A DNA stretch of 64,000 nt from Bacillus solitudinis (GCF_002797395.1 NZ_KZ454943.1:4454253-4518252); one strand, 5' to 3'. Shown: positions 1 through 8,912, counted from the first letter of the stretch. A program made the numbers and translations. The notes: generated by a model not told the origin, from the letters alone.

Positions 1-1
1 C

Positions 2-64
2 GAAGATGAGGAAAATGAAGGTGACGACACCACTCTCTCAAGTGATGATGACACATCTTCTTAA
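2..64 (+). CDS. C-terminal end of an upstream gene (partial, acidic tail)
   Basis: An open frame enters from the left edge and ends at TAA 62-64. It encodes about 20 residues rich in Asp, Glu, Ser and Thr. The next gene follows 24 bases later and is gvpU-like, so this is probably the last part of the preceding gas-vesicle gene (gvpT precedes gvpU in Bacillus megaterium). That identity is inferred from position only; the visible residues are too few to identify the protein. Confidence 0.55.
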   Translation, partial: EDEENEGDDTTLSSDDDTSS

Positions 65-88
65 TAAATAACGGAAGGAGAAGTGAAA

Positions 89-493
89 ATGAGTAATGAT
101 CCGAGTCCAGCAAAAGATAATATCCTTGAGTTTTTTGTGCAAGCAGCAAACAAATATGATTTTTCATTAGACATCTCATTAAATGTCAAAGGTGCGGTTA
201 TTACAGGTACGTTGGTATCGGCTAAGGAATATTTTGATATACTTAGCGAGTCCTTTGAAGATGGCAGTGAGATTGCTCAGAAGCTAAGTGACCGACTTAC
301 TAAGGCAGGAGATGAATTTGAGGCGCAAGACGATGTTGAAGCTTATTTTATCCATTTAAAAAACACAAAAGTATATTGTGGTGACAGTAAGCCTACACCT
401 TCCAGAGGAAAAATTCTGTGGAGAGGCAAGTTAAGTGAAGTTGACGGTTTCTTCTTAGGGAAGATTTCTGATACCCCAGCGAAAAAAACATAA
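89..493 (+). CDS. gvpU: Gas vesicle accessory protein GvpU
   Basis: A 134-residue soluble protein that resembles GvpU, the last gene of the Bacillus gas-vesicle cluster. Recognisable parts are the N-terminal stretch LDISLNVKGAVITGTL and the C-terminal stretch with KVYCGDSKPTPS followed by LWRGKLSEVDGFFLGKI. In other species GvpU is a small accessory protein thought to modulate gas-vesicle assembly or clustering. The frame could also open at GTG 83, but GGAAGGAG at 73-80 lies almost on top of that codon and 8 bases from ATG 89, so ATG 89 is preferred. A long hairpin follows the stop. The identification is by recollection of the family. Confidence 0.75.
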   Translation: MSNDPSPAKDNILEFFVQAANKYDFSLDISLNVKGAVITGTLVSAKEYFDILSESFEDGSEIAQKLSDRLTKAGDEFEAQDDVEAYFIHLKNTKVYCGDSKPTPSRGKILWRGKLSEVDGFFLGKISDTPAKKT

Positions 494-500
494 CACTATA

Positions 501-542
501 GCCGCACCAAGTAGGAAATTGAGGTTTCCTACTTGGTGCGGC
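501..542 (+). terminator. Hairpin terminator after gvpU
   Basis: A perfect 18-bp inverted repeat (501-518 and 525-542, loop TTGAGG) lies 8 bases after the gvpU stop. There is no clean T-run on the + side, so it may act mainly as a strong 3' stem. Confidence 0.75.
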
Positions 543-587
543 TTCGCTATCATTAGATGATTCTTAAACAAGAGATAAATTCATTAA

Positions 588-629
588 ATAACTAGTGTCC
601 TACTATATTAATGGTAGGACACTAGTTAT
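588..629. terminator. Hairpin between convergent genes
   Basis: A perfect 16-bp inverted repeat (588-603 and 614-629, loop 604-613) sits between gvpU and the convergent zinc-ribbon gene ending at 696. It probably terminates transcription in one or both directions. Confidence 0.6.
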
Positions 630-695
630 TATCTAGACTCATATACTAAAGATTCTAGCTGTAAACGCATACATTTTTCAGAATTTTAATCTTTT

Positions 696-896
696 TTACA
701 TCAAGAACCCATTACAGTGAGGACATAGTGATTTATCATATTGATTCGGGAGGACCCCTTGGCAATGCTTACAAGTTCTTTCTGGGTCAACCACTTCATC
801 TGATGTTGCTGACCGTTTCTTTTTCATAGAAGTAACAATAAAAACAATAATCACAAGCACGATAATCCCTAAAAGAATGCCTAACCACGATGACAT
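696..896 (-). CDS. Small membrane-anchored zinc-ribbon protein (paralogue 1)
   Basis: A 66-residue protein: one N-terminal membrane segment (roughly residues 3-24), a basic stretch (KKKR), then a CxxC...CPHC zinc-ribbon-like pair near the C-terminus. The frame opens further upstream, but ATG at 896 has AAAGGAG 9 bases before it, and the paralogue at 8959-9156 starts at the equivalent residue (MSLWLAIL here MSSWLGIL). Function unknown; topology suggests a membrane-tethered metal-binding or assembly factor. The two copies flank the AraC/pectinase region. Confidence 0.7.
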   Translation of the reverse strand: MSSWLGILLGIIVLVIIVFIVTSMKKKRSATSDEVVDPERTCKHCQGVLPNQYDKSLCPHCNGFLM

Positions 897-1070
897 CTTA
901 ATCAGCTCCTTTGGTGATATGATTATTTCTTTGTTCTTATTAGTCCCATACCTCTTTATGAGCCCCAATAAACATTCTATTTAAGAGATAATTATCACGA
1001 TGTTAAGTAACTAATTAAAGAGATATGTAAGCTTTTAGAGAGGTAATTCAGAATGGAAAAGAATTTCTCT

Positions 1071-1727
1071 TCAAGATTTATTCCAGTCAAACCCCAACTC
1101 TTTTAATAACACTCTAGCCAAAACCATGTGACCGGTAGCAGTTGGATGGACGCGATCCCATGCTAAGGTCGCTGAATAGAGTTCTTTCAAAATAATATTA
1201 AAGGCTTCTTGTGTATCAACAAAAAGACAATCATACTTTTCTGCTAGTTGTTTGACAACCTCACCATATTGATCCATTGTATGGCGCATCGCATCCTTCT
1301 CATTGCTTTCAAGGTAGAAAGGAGTCATCAGAACGAGTCCTGTTACAAGCGGTTTGGTCTTCTTAATCAATGCTTCAAGCGTTTCCTTGTATTCGTCGAT
1401 ATACACGTGATAATCCTTAATAAAGGGTGTGTCATACTGGCGCCATACATCGTTAATTCCGATCATGATAGATAAATAATCTGGTTGTTGGTCTACTACA
1501 TCCTCTTGCCAACGCTTTTCTAAATCTCGAACTGTGTTACCACTAATTCCTTTATTAACGGTACGAATACCTAACTCTGGATAAACTGATTGCAAAAGTG
1601 CATCAACGAAAGCTACATACCCCTTACCTAATGCGCCAAATAAACCTTCGCCTTCAGGCTTAGCTCGTTCGCAATCTGTAATAGAATCACCAATCAACAA
1701 AAACTTCATACCCTGTTCAAGCTTCAT
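1071..1727 (-). CDS. SGNH/GDSL-family hydrolase (esterase)
   Basis: A 218-residue cytoplasmic-type protein (no signal peptide) with the SGNH blocks in order: GDSITD with nucleophile Ser15, GISGNT supplying the oxyanion Gly, GINDVW supplying the Asn, and WDRVHP with catalytic Asp191 and His194. Family members cleave acyl esters of lipids or carbohydrates. It is 1.7 kb from a large pectinase, so deacetylation of pectic oligosaccharides is possible, but block I is GDSI, not the GDST form I associate with CE12 rhamnogalacturonan acetylesterases. ATG 1727 follows an AGAAGG site. The gene appears monocistronic. Confidence 0.85.
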   Translation of the reverse strand: MKLEQGMKFLLIGDSITDCERAKPEGEGLFGALGKGYVAFVDALLQSVYPELGIRTVNKGISGNTVRDLEKRWQEDVVDQQPDYLSIMIGINDVWRQYDTPFIKDYHVYIDEYKETLEALIKKTKPLVTGLVLMTPFYLESNEKDAMRHTMDQYGEVVKQLAEKYDCLFVDTQEAFNIILKELYSATLAWDRVHPTATGHMVLARVLLKELGFDWNKS

Positions 1728-1898
1728 ATCGTATGCCTTCTTCCTACATTATATTTTAGTAGACTGTCATCTTAACAAAACCTACCTTGAAATTATCTCA
1801 TTTTTATCAAAAGAATTCCATTAACCTTTATAAAAATAATTTATTTAAGCATAGCTTGTAATTATTCATAAACATATACAAAGAGGGAGGGATGCAAA

Positions 1899-2090
1899 AT
1901 GTTCGAATATAAGTTTGAAAGAATCGAATTAAGTACTTGGAGTTCAAGTCCAAAAAAAGAATATCAAGAGTTGACTCATCAACATGCCAAAAAAGGTTGG
2001 AGACTTGTTCAAATATTTGCCCCGAGTACTCGAGGCTCCGGTTCGTCCTCATATTTTGAAATTATTTTTGAAAGAGAAGTAACAGACTAA
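1899..2090 (+). CDS. DUF4177-like small protein
   Basis: A 63-residue protein with the usual DUF4177 pattern: a start like YKFERIEL, a central GWRLVQI, and an aromatic C-terminal strand (YFEIIFER). It is cytoplasmic, has no known function, and is common as a stand-alone small gene in Bacilli. GAGGGAGGG lies 8-9 bases before ATG 1899. Confidence 0.8.
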   Translation: MFEYKFERIELSTWSSSPKKEYQELTHQHAKKGWRLVQIFAPSTRGSGSSSYFEIIFEREVTD

Positions 2091-2403
2091 ATGCTGCGCA
2101 TAAAAAACTGGATAAATCTTGAAGTCAGAGTTGAAGTACAATATAAAAATCTTGTTTAGGAATATTTAGGGCATCGTTAGAAAATAGGACTATTTTATTG
2201 CTGTTTGACATCATCGTTTTCAAAGCAAAAAACCAGGACTCTTGTTGTGGTTCTAAAGAAACTCTTTTAATCAATTATTTTTATAATCTAAATGTTTTCT
2301 TACCTATTTATATATTTTCCGTGAAAATAATAGAGCAATATTTGCACACATTTAGAACAATTATAGGATATGTTTTCTAATTTATTCATGTTACCATTGC
2401 TTT

Positions 2404-2417
2404 TGTAATCGCTTTCT
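2404..2417 (+). promoter_or_regulatory. Candidate cre (CcpA site) before the AraC regulator gene
   Basis: TGTAATCGCTTTCT matches the cre consensus TGWAANCGNTNWCA at all defined positions except the last. It is 36 bases before the GTG of the AraC gene. The core GTAATCGCTTT recurs upstream of the PL1 pectate lyase gene (33597-33610, opposite orientation), which suggests shared catabolite repression of pectin genes. I see no gene in the rest of the 2091-2452 gap; a 60-codon frame there has no ribosome site. Confidence 0.5.
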
Positions 2418-2452
2418 TAAATTAATATAAGTTAAGTTAGGAGGGAAAGGAT

Positions 2453-3328
2453 GTGAGTAATCAACAAGAATTGCTATGCGAACGTAAAAGTTTTTCGATC
2501 GTGTTAAAAGATGACTACAAAATACCTGTTCATTTTCATTCACATCCTGGCTATGAAATTGTTTGGATGACAAAGGGAGAAGCCCAATACATATTTGAGG
2601 AAAAAGTTTATCATATGACCAAAGGGCAGGTTTTATTCTTTAAGTCAGATGAATTACATAAAGTTCACGCAAACAATGACGTTCCTTATGAACGAATGGT
2701 TCTCCAGTTTAGAAATGATTTTTTTAAAAACAAAAATGACTTTCTTAGTGAGTTACAGCTTTTTCTTGAAAATCTGCCACATCCTCACCACTTATTGCAA
2801 TTCTCGCCATTGGAAGCTCAGCAATTTCAACAAATCATGGAAAGGCTGTTAGATGAATATGAACATGAAGAGTATTGGGGGCAAAAACAAGCCATTGAAC
2901 TTTATTTATTTGAGTTATGTTTGTTTATTTGTCGAGAAATCAAATCCCCTTCAAACAACGTTCTCTTACCAAGTTGTTCCACGGAAAAAGTAACCATGCT
3001 TGAAAATGTATTAAAAGAATTAAATTCAGTTTGGGATACAACTTGGAGTTTAGATGTTGTTGCAAAAAATTTACATATTAATAAATTTTACTTATGTCAT
3101 TTTTTTAAACGTGAATTTGGGTTAACTGTCCAACAATATATTCAGCAAAGGAGAATCCACGAAGCAAAGAAATTACTAATCAATACGGATATGACAGTTA
3201 AGGACATTTCAAAGCGCGTTGGTTTCATCACCAATTCAAACTTTATTCGGAGCTTTAAGAAGTATGTTCATATGACACCGAAGCAATACAGAAATGTTTC
3301 AGAGAATAAAGTAGTGAAGTTTTATTAA
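2453..3328 (+). CDS. AraC-family transcriptional regulator with cupin sensor domain
   Basis: A 291-residue regulator. Residues about 15-90 form a cupin-type sugar-sensing domain (HFHSHPGYEIVW, then GQVLFFKSDELH). Residues about 190-285 form two helix-turn-helix motifs of the AraC type (LDVVAKNLHINKFYL and VKDISKRVGFITNSNFIRSFKKY, ending TPKQYR). It starts with GTG 2453 after AGGAGG at 2439-2444; the overlapping ATG 2451 is followed at once by a stop. Its position directly before the multidomain pectinase gene suggests it activates that gene in response to pectin breakdown products. A cre-like site lies just upstream. Confidence 0.88.
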   Translation: MSNQQELLCERKSFSIVLKDDYKIPVHFHSHPGYEIVWMTKGEAQYIFEEKVYHMTKGQVLFFKSDELHKVHANNDVPYERMVLQFRNDFFKNKNDFLSELQLFLENLPHPHHLLQFSPLEAQQFQQIMERLLDEYEHEEYWGQKQAIELYLFELCLFICREIKSPSNNVLLPSCSTEKVTMLENVLKELNSVWDTTWSLDVVAKNLHINKFYLCHFFKREFGLTVQQYIQQRRIHEAKKLLINTDMTVKDISKRVGFITNSNFIRSFKKYVHMTPKQYRNVSENKVVKFY

Positions 3329-3347
3329 TTTACCATTAACAACCACT

Positions 3348-3359
3348 TAAGGAGGTGAT
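3348..3359 (+). promoter_or_regulatory. Orphan Shine-Dalgarno, STAB-SD-like mRNA stabiliser
   Basis: TAAGGAGGTGAT is a near-perfect complement of the 16S rRNA 3' end, but no usable start codon follows at ribosome spacing. It lies 20 bases after the AraC stop and about 80 bases before the pectinase ATG 3440, which has its own AAAGGAG. Near-identical elements occur at 39225 and 46036 in the same arrangement. The Bacillus STAB-SD (known from cry3A) binds 30S subunits and protects processed mRNA 5' ends; that role is inferred here. Confidence 0.5.
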
Positions 3360-3439
3360 TTCCCTCAATAATATACTGAATATTAGGATAATTGCTCTTA
3401 TCTTAGATTTATAAACTAACTGATTGAAAGGAGAAATCA

Positions 3440-6400
3440 ATGAAACCATCTAAACGAATTAATAAAATGGGAAAAGTATCTTTTATCAGTGTTTTCACGG
3501 CAATGAGTGTGATGTCAACCGTTCCTTTGACAAAAGGAGTCTCTGCAGAAGAAGGGGAATTAAACACCGTAGTTGAAAGTGATTTTGAACAAGAAGAAGT
3601 TGGGGCTGAACCCTCAGGATTTACAATCGCCGAAAGCGGTGGAACGGTTCGTATCTCAGAGGACCCAGAATCCTCAAATAAATATGTTCACTTGAATGAT
3701 ACAAGCGAGCAGACGAATGTCCTCTTAAGTAAAAGTTTTGATGCTGTTAGTGGATTAGTAACTTTTCAAATGAAATTTATGCAACCAGAATATACAAGTG
3801 CATCAAAGATTGCCAGAATAAAAGGGGAAGGAAGTACGGCTGTTGTTATTGAAACTAATTCAGGAAATTTGACCTATCGTCATGGAGACCAAACTCATGA
3901 ACCATTAATAGCAATTGAAGAGAATAAGTGGTATGACATTGAAGTAATCATGGACGTTGATGGGCAAACTGCAGACGTAAAAATAGATGGCGACCTTAAA
4001 ATTGAAGCAGCCCCTTTTCACCAAACTGCTACCGTCATTGATTTTTTTGAATCATTTACACCTAATAGCAAAACAATCGGTCATTTCATAGATGATATTT
4101 CTGTTTCAGGGTTCCCTCCCGTTGAAGAACAGCCAGAAGAAGATGACAACTCACAACCTGATGATGAGGAACCAGGGGATTTAACTGGAACGGGTATCTA
4201 TGAAGCCGAGGATGCAAGCCTACATAATGCCATCATCGATAATAAACATGTTGGTTTTACAGGTTCAGGATTTGTTGATTATGCGCCGAATGCTCCAGGT
4301 GGGTATATTGAGTGGGTAGTTGATGTCCCAGAAGATGGTGAATACACATTAGATTTCCGTTATGCTCATGGAGGAACCGATAAACGCCCTGCTGAAATTC
4401 AAGTGAATGGAGAAGTTGTAGAAGAAGAGCTACCTTTTGATCCTAGTGGAGACTGGGCAAACTGGATTACTACCTCGACTCAAGTACATTTAAAAGCTGG
4501 AGCAAACGTTATTCGTGCTACAGGAAATGCATCGAACGGTGGAGCAAACATTGACCACTTGAATGTCTATAAAGAGGTTGATATTTTAAGTGAAGCAGAA
4601 GATGCAGTGCTGAAAGACGTCATTGTTGATAACAAGCATGTCGGATTTACTGGTACAGGCTTTACAGATTACAATCCAAATGCTCCAGGTGGATGGATTG
4701 AATGGACTGTTGATATCCCGACTACTGATGAATACACACTTGAATTTAGATATGCACATGGTGGAACGGATAAACGCCCTGCTGAAATTCTAGTAAACGG
4801 AGAGGTTGCGGAACCTGAATTAGCATTTGATCCAACAGGTGATTGGGCTGGTTGGAAGACCACGACGATGACCGCGACATTAGAAGCTGGAGAAAATGTC
4901 ATTCGGGCAACTGGAATTGCAGCAAACGGCGGTGCGAATATTGATCATCTTCGTATTCATAATAAATCCTCAGAGTCCGAGGAAATTGTAGAATTAGAAG
5001 AAGTAGAAGTGACTGACATCATGAGCGGCTTACAAATGAAAAAGTTGCAAAATATTGGTCTACTTGTAACGGAACAAAAACCTGAAAATGAACCTATTTC
5101 CAAAATTGAATTTATGTCACTCATTAACGATGCATTCGGCTTTACGAATGAGGAAACATTCAAAAATCTAGGTCTTGATTCACAGGTTGGTGAGGTTACG
5201 TTAGATAAGTGGTATTCATATGTGCTAGAAGCGGCACAAGCAGCAGACTATATCTCTTTTGACCATGATGGAAAAGTCAATCCAGACGATGCATTAAATC
5301 GTCAAGAAGCAGCAAATATGATTGCAACAGTGCTTGAATTATCTCCTAACACAGTAGGATCCGTAGCAAGAAAAGGCTATATGGATAATGAAAATGGTGG
5401 CTTTAGCCCTGAAAAGAACATGTCTATCGCAGAAGCAAAAGAAGTGGTAAAGCGTATGGTGGCGGATAGTGAAAATGTGTCCACTGAAGTGAAAGTGGTA
5501 GGCGTTCATTCTGTTTCCCCTACTATCGTCGCTGTAACGTTGAACAGCTTTATTGAAGAGTTTGACTTCGAAGACATTTCGATTGTTGCTCCAACAGGAA
5601 AATGGGAAACATTAAATCCAGGATTAAAGAATCTCCCGATAACTAAGGCCTCTCAAGGTGTTAATAAATTTGGTCAAACCGTTTTACTCTTTGAAAGTCG
5701 TGATGCTTGGAATGAAGAGGCAAAGTTTAACTGGGATACGGAGCAGTCTAAATTTTCAGGTGATCTTGAAGCTGCCATTGAAGAGGCTAATAATATCGTT
5801 TCATGGCAAATGGATCATGGTGGATTCTCTAAAGGAACTAATTATAGCAGTGCGTGGGACGGGACTCGAAGCCGTTCAGTATGGCATAGTCCAAATGGTG
5901 AAGAGCTAGGAATGATTGATAATGACGCAACCATAAAAGAACTTAATTTCCTTGCTCAAATTTACAACGAAACTGGAGACGAGCAATTAAAAGAAAGTAT
6001 TTTAAAAGGCTTTGATTTTCTGTTCACATTACAAGTTGAAACAGGTGGCTTCCCGCAAGTTTATCCGGAACGAGGAACACCTGGTAGTAACGTTCAGTAT
6101 TCAAATCATGTAACATTTAATGATGAAGCGATGATAAACGTTCTAGACTTAATGGAAAAAGCGTCAAACAAGTCCTATCCATTTAATGGTGACTTAGTAA
6201 GTGATGAATTAGCGGAACAACTTAAGGAATCAATTGAAAGAGGTATTGACTATATCCTTAAATCGCAAATTGAGGTTGATGGAGTATTACAAGGCTGGAG
6301 CGCCCAGCATGACCGCGATACTTACGAACCTAGAGGAGCACGGTCATATGAACATCCTTCCTTATCAGGATCAGAAGCTGTAGGTATTGTTAGATTTCTC

Positions 6401-7765
6401 ATGAGTAGACCTGAACAAACTCCTGAAATTAAGCAAGCAATCATCGGTGCCCTCGAATGGTTTGATGAAGTGAAGCTTGAAGGAATCCGTTATATAAGTG
6501 GTGATCCAAAGGGGGAATATTTTGTTGAGGACCCGAACGCGGTAACGTGGTATCGCTTCTACGAAATTGGTACAAATGAGCCGATTTTCTCTGGACGTGA
6601 CGGTGTCATCAAACGGACAATTCAAGAAATTGAGCAAGAGCGTCGTGATGGCTATTCATGGGCAGGGAATTATGCTGAGCAATTATTAGAGGTTGCAAAA
6701 ACCACCGGTTATTTCCCAAATAAGGTATTTGCTCAGGTAAACAATACAAACTCTGTAGATGCTGAGGGAAGAACGCTTGTAGCGGGGGATACAAAACAAA
6801 TGGAAGATTTAACGGAGCAGTTGAAACAAATAGAAAATGACATTACTGTCGATCAAGCAGGTGAAGGGGATTATGAAAATGTGCAAGCGGCGATTGATGC
6901 CATACCAAGTAATAATACAGAACCCGTCACCATTCATATAAAAAATGGCGTGTATAAGGAAGTGGTACGCGTTCCTGCCGATAAGCCGTTTATTACGATG
7001 ATTGGTGAAAATGAAACGGAAACAATTATCACGTACGATAATTATGCAGGCAGAGAGAATGGTGTGGGAGGTACTCTTGGTACAAGTGGAAGTGCAACCG
7101 CCTTCTTACAAGCTGATGATTTCACAGCCGAAAATCTAACTTTTGAGAACTCTTTTGATGAAACCACCGACACAAACGGCAAGCAGGCTGTTGCTGTTAA
7201 TTCAAGCGGTGAAAGAATGACGTTTAAACAGGTTCGATTCTTAGGAAATCAAGACACACTGCTTACTAATGGAGGAACTCAATACTTCTATCAAAGCTAT
7301 ATTGAAGGGGATGTAGATTTCATCTTTGGTGGAGCTCGTGCTGTATTTGAAGAGACTGTGATCCATTCATTGGACCGAGGATCATCCTCAAATAATGGCT
7401 ACATTACAGCAGCTAGTACGATGATTACCGAGCCTTATGGTTATATGTTTATTGATTGTGAGTTAACAAGTGATGCAGCACCAGGTACGGTATACCTAGG
7501 AAGACCGTGGCATCCAAGTGGTAACCCAGATGCGATTGCTAGTGTTTTGTTTAGGGATAGTTATTTAGGGGAGCATATCCATCAACAAGGTTGGACAGAT
7601 ATGTCAGGTTTTTCAGCAGCGGATGCTAGATTCTATGAATATAATAATTATGGACCAGGTGCGATTCAGGAAGAGACTGAGTCAAGAACATTATTAACAG
7701 AGGAAGAAGCCTCAGAATGGACAATTGAGAACGTGTTGAAAGGATGGAATCCAAAAGCTGAATAA
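3440..7765 (+). CDS. Secreted multidomain pectinase: pectate lyase PL10 + pectin methylesterase CE8
   Basis: A 1441-residue exported enzyme. Order: signal peptide (cleavage near KGVSA, about residue 36); concanavalin-like lectin domain (about 45-225); acidic linker; two near-duplicate CBM35/CBM6-like modules (about 253-380 and 385-508, both with YAHGGTDKRPAEI); a degenerate SLH-like region (about 515-690); PL10 pectate lyase (about 770-1095, with QMDHGGFSKG, FPQVYPERG and FYEIGTNEPIFSGRDG); and CE8 pectin methylesterase (about 1135-1400, with FLGNQDTL, GDVDFIFGG and LGRPWH). The esterase would expose free galacturonate that the lyase then cleaves by beta-elimination. ATG 3440 follows AAAGGAG. 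The SLH-like part may hold it at the cell wall. The gene sits behind an AraC regulator. Confidence 0.92.
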   Translation: MKPSKRINKMGKVSFISVFTAMSVMSTVPLTKGVSAEEGELNTVVESDFEQEEVGAEPSGFTIAESGGTVRISEDPESSNKYVHLNDTSEQTNVLLSKSFDAVSGLVTFQMKFMQPEYTSASKIARIKGEGSTAVVIETNSGNLTYRHGDQTHEPLIAIEENKWYDIEVIMDVDGQTADVKIDGDLKIEAAPFHQTATVIDFFESFTPNSKTIGHFIDDISVSGFPPVEEQPEEDDNSQPDDEEPGDLTGTGIYEAEDASLHNAIIDNKHVGFTGSGFVDYAPNAPGGYIEWVVDVPEDGEYTLDFRYAHGGTDKRPAEIQVNGEVVEEELPFDPSGDWANWITTSTQVHLKAGANVIRATGNASNGGANIDHLNVYKEVDILSEAEDAVLKDVIVDNKHVGFTGTGFTDYNPNAPGGWIEWTVDIPTTDEYTLEFRYAHGGTDKRPAEILVNGEVAEPELAFDPTGDWAGWKTTTMTATLEAGENVIRATGIAANGGANIDHLRIHNKSSESEEIVELEEVEVTDIMSGLQMKKLQNIGLLVTEQKPENEPISKIEFMSLINDAFGFTNEETFKNLGLDSQVGEVTLDKWYSYVLEAAQAADYISFDHDGKVNPDDALNRQEAANMIATVLELSPNTVGSVARKGYMDNENGGFSPEKNMSIAEAKEVVKRMVADSENVSTEVKVVGVHSVSPTIVAVTLNSFIEEFDFEDISIVAPTGKWETLNPGLKNLPITKASQGVNKFGQTVLLFESRDAWNEEAKFNWDTEQSKFSGDLEAAIEEANNIVSWQMDHGGFSKGTNYSSAWDGTRSRSVWHSPNGEELGMIDNDATIKELNFLAQIYNETGDEQLKESILKGFDFLFTLQVETGGFPQVYPERGTPGSNVQYSNHVTFNDEAMINVLDLMEKASNKSYPFNGDLVSDELAEQLKESIERGIDYILKSQIEVDGVLQGWSAQHDRDTYEPRGARSYEHPSLSGSEAVGIVRFLMSRPEQTPEIKQAIIGALEWFDEVKLEGIRYISGDPKGEYFVEDPNAVTWYRFYEIGTNEPIFSGRDGVIKRTIQEIEQERRDGYSWAGNYAEQLLEVAKTTGYFPNKVFAQVNNTNSVDAEGRTLVAGDTKQMEDLTEQLKQIENDITVDQAGEGDYENVQAAIDAIPSNNTEPVTIHIKNGVYKEVVRVPADKPFITMIGENETETIITYDNYAGRENGVGGTLGTSGSATAFLQADDFTAENLTFENSFDETTDTNGKQAVAVNSSGERMTFKQVRFLGNQDTLLTNGGTQYFYQSYIEGDVDFIFGGARAVFEETVIHSLDRGSSSNNGYITAASTMITEPYGYMFIDCELTSDAAPGTVYLGRPWHPSGNPDAIASVLFRDSYLGEHIHQQGWTDMSGFSAADARFYEYNNYGPGAIQEETESRTLLTEEEASEWTIENVLKGWNPKAE

Positions 7766-7792
7766 AAACTAAAAATGGTTTCAACAAAAGTT

Positions 7793-7832
7793 AGGGTGAG
7801 TTCAAAGGTTTCATAACCTTTGAACTCACCCT
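7793..7832 (+). terminator. Hairpin terminator after the pectinase gene
   Basis: A perfect 18-bp inverted repeat (7793-7810 and 7815-7832, loop TCAT) lies 28 bases after the pectinase stop, without a marked T-run. Confidence 0.75.
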
Positions 7833-7913
7833 ATTAGTGTCCTAACATAACAGTGGAAAATTTTGAAACATATGATTTTTTCAATCGTAGTTATAGATAG
7901 AGGAGGGATAACC

Positions 7914-8855
7914 GTGATTGAAGTATTAAATCAAGAATTAAAGGTTGCGAAGGAAAAGCTATGGAAGAAAAGAAAATATCAAGAACATTTTAATAGGATG
8001 TCATCCCACTTAAAAGAAGAACAAAAGAAGACGGTAAAATTAAAAGAGCAACTAAAAAAAGAACAGCAGGATGTTGAACGATTAGAAGGTCTAAGTGTGG
8101 CTAACCTTTTTTACTCTCTCACTGGACGTAAACTTGAGAAGGTAGATAAAGAAAAGCGAGAATTAATAGCTGTTGAGCTCAAATATCAGGAGGCAACGAA
8201 AACGATCGAAGATGTAACCCATGAATTAGAAACTTTGAAACAAAAGCTTCTGTCTGTCACAGATGCAGAACCTATGTATGAAGAATTATTAAAGAAAAAA
8301 GAAACACTTATTCATAGTCATGATTCGTTGTTAAGTGAAGAATTATATCATTTGGTTGATTTGGAGGCAGAATTAAGTGCTAGTCTAAAGGAATATGATG
8401 AAGCACTCTCTGCAGGAAAACAAGCGCGTGGTTCACTTGAACGCGCACTTGAATCATTACATAAAGCTCAAGGCTGGTCTACATGGGATATGATTGGTGG
8501 CGGGGCTATTTCAACGGCGATTAAACATAGTCATATGGACGATTCTCGTGATGAAATCCATCAAGCACAACGAGAGCTTCGACTTTTTCAAGAGGAGCTT
8601 CAAGATGTTAATAATCATGCCAAAGCAAACTTGGATATAGGTGGTTTCTTGACATTTGCCGATTACTTTTTTGATGGTTTTATCGTCGATTGGTTTGTCC
8701 ACGGTCATATTCAAGACTCTCATGAACATGCGTCTACAACGTTAAAACAAACAAATGATATTTTAAACAAATTACATAAACAAAAGGAAAGTGTCAGAAA
8801 TAAATTATTAAAAACTGAACAGGAACGAATCAAGTTTGTTGAACAAATCAGCTAA
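7914..8855 (+). CDS. Coiled-coil protein of unknown function
   Basis: A 313-residue, highly charged, Glu/Lys/Gln-rich protein dominated by long predicted coiled coils (about residues 5-130 and 150-185). A short glycine-rich hydrophobic patch follows (MIGGGAISTAIKHS, near residue 205), then a second helical region with aromatic residues (FADYFFDGFIVDWFVHG) and a final coiled coil. There is no signal peptide. The frame is open from 7863, but GTG 7914 has AGGAGGG 6 bases upstream and is preferred. I do not recognise a characterised family; the layout resembles soluble scaffold-like hypothetical proteins of Bacilli. Confidence 0.7.
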   Translation: MIEVLNQELKVAKEKLWKKRKYQEHFNRMSSHLKEEQKKTVKLKEQLKKEQQDVERLEGLSVANLFYSLTGRKLEKVDKEKRELIAVELKYQEATKTIEDVTHELETLKQKLLSVTDAEPMYEELLKKKETLIHSHDSLLSEELYHLVDLEAELSASLKEYDEALSAGKQARGSLERALESLHKAQGWSTWDMIGGGAISTAIKHSHMDDSRDEIHQAQRELRLFQEELQDVNNHAKANLDIGGFLTFADYFFDGFIVDWFVHGHIQDSHEHASTTLKQTNDILNKLHKQKESVRNKLLKTEQERIKFVEQIS

Positions 8856-8875
8856 TAAAATGAAGTGTAAAAGCA

Positions 8876-8912
8876 AAGTGTCCAAATAAGAATTTACTTG
8901 GACACTTCTTTT
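8876..8912 (+). terminator. Rho-independent terminator
   Basis: A 14-bp inverted repeat with one mismatch (8876-8889 and 8894-8907) is followed by CTTTTTA, 20 bases after the coiled-coil gene stop. Confidence 0.8.

Noticed and set aside
2198-2380. 60-codon frame in the gap before the AraC gene
   Set aside because: No ribosome site, very biased hydrophobic/aromatic AT-driven composition.
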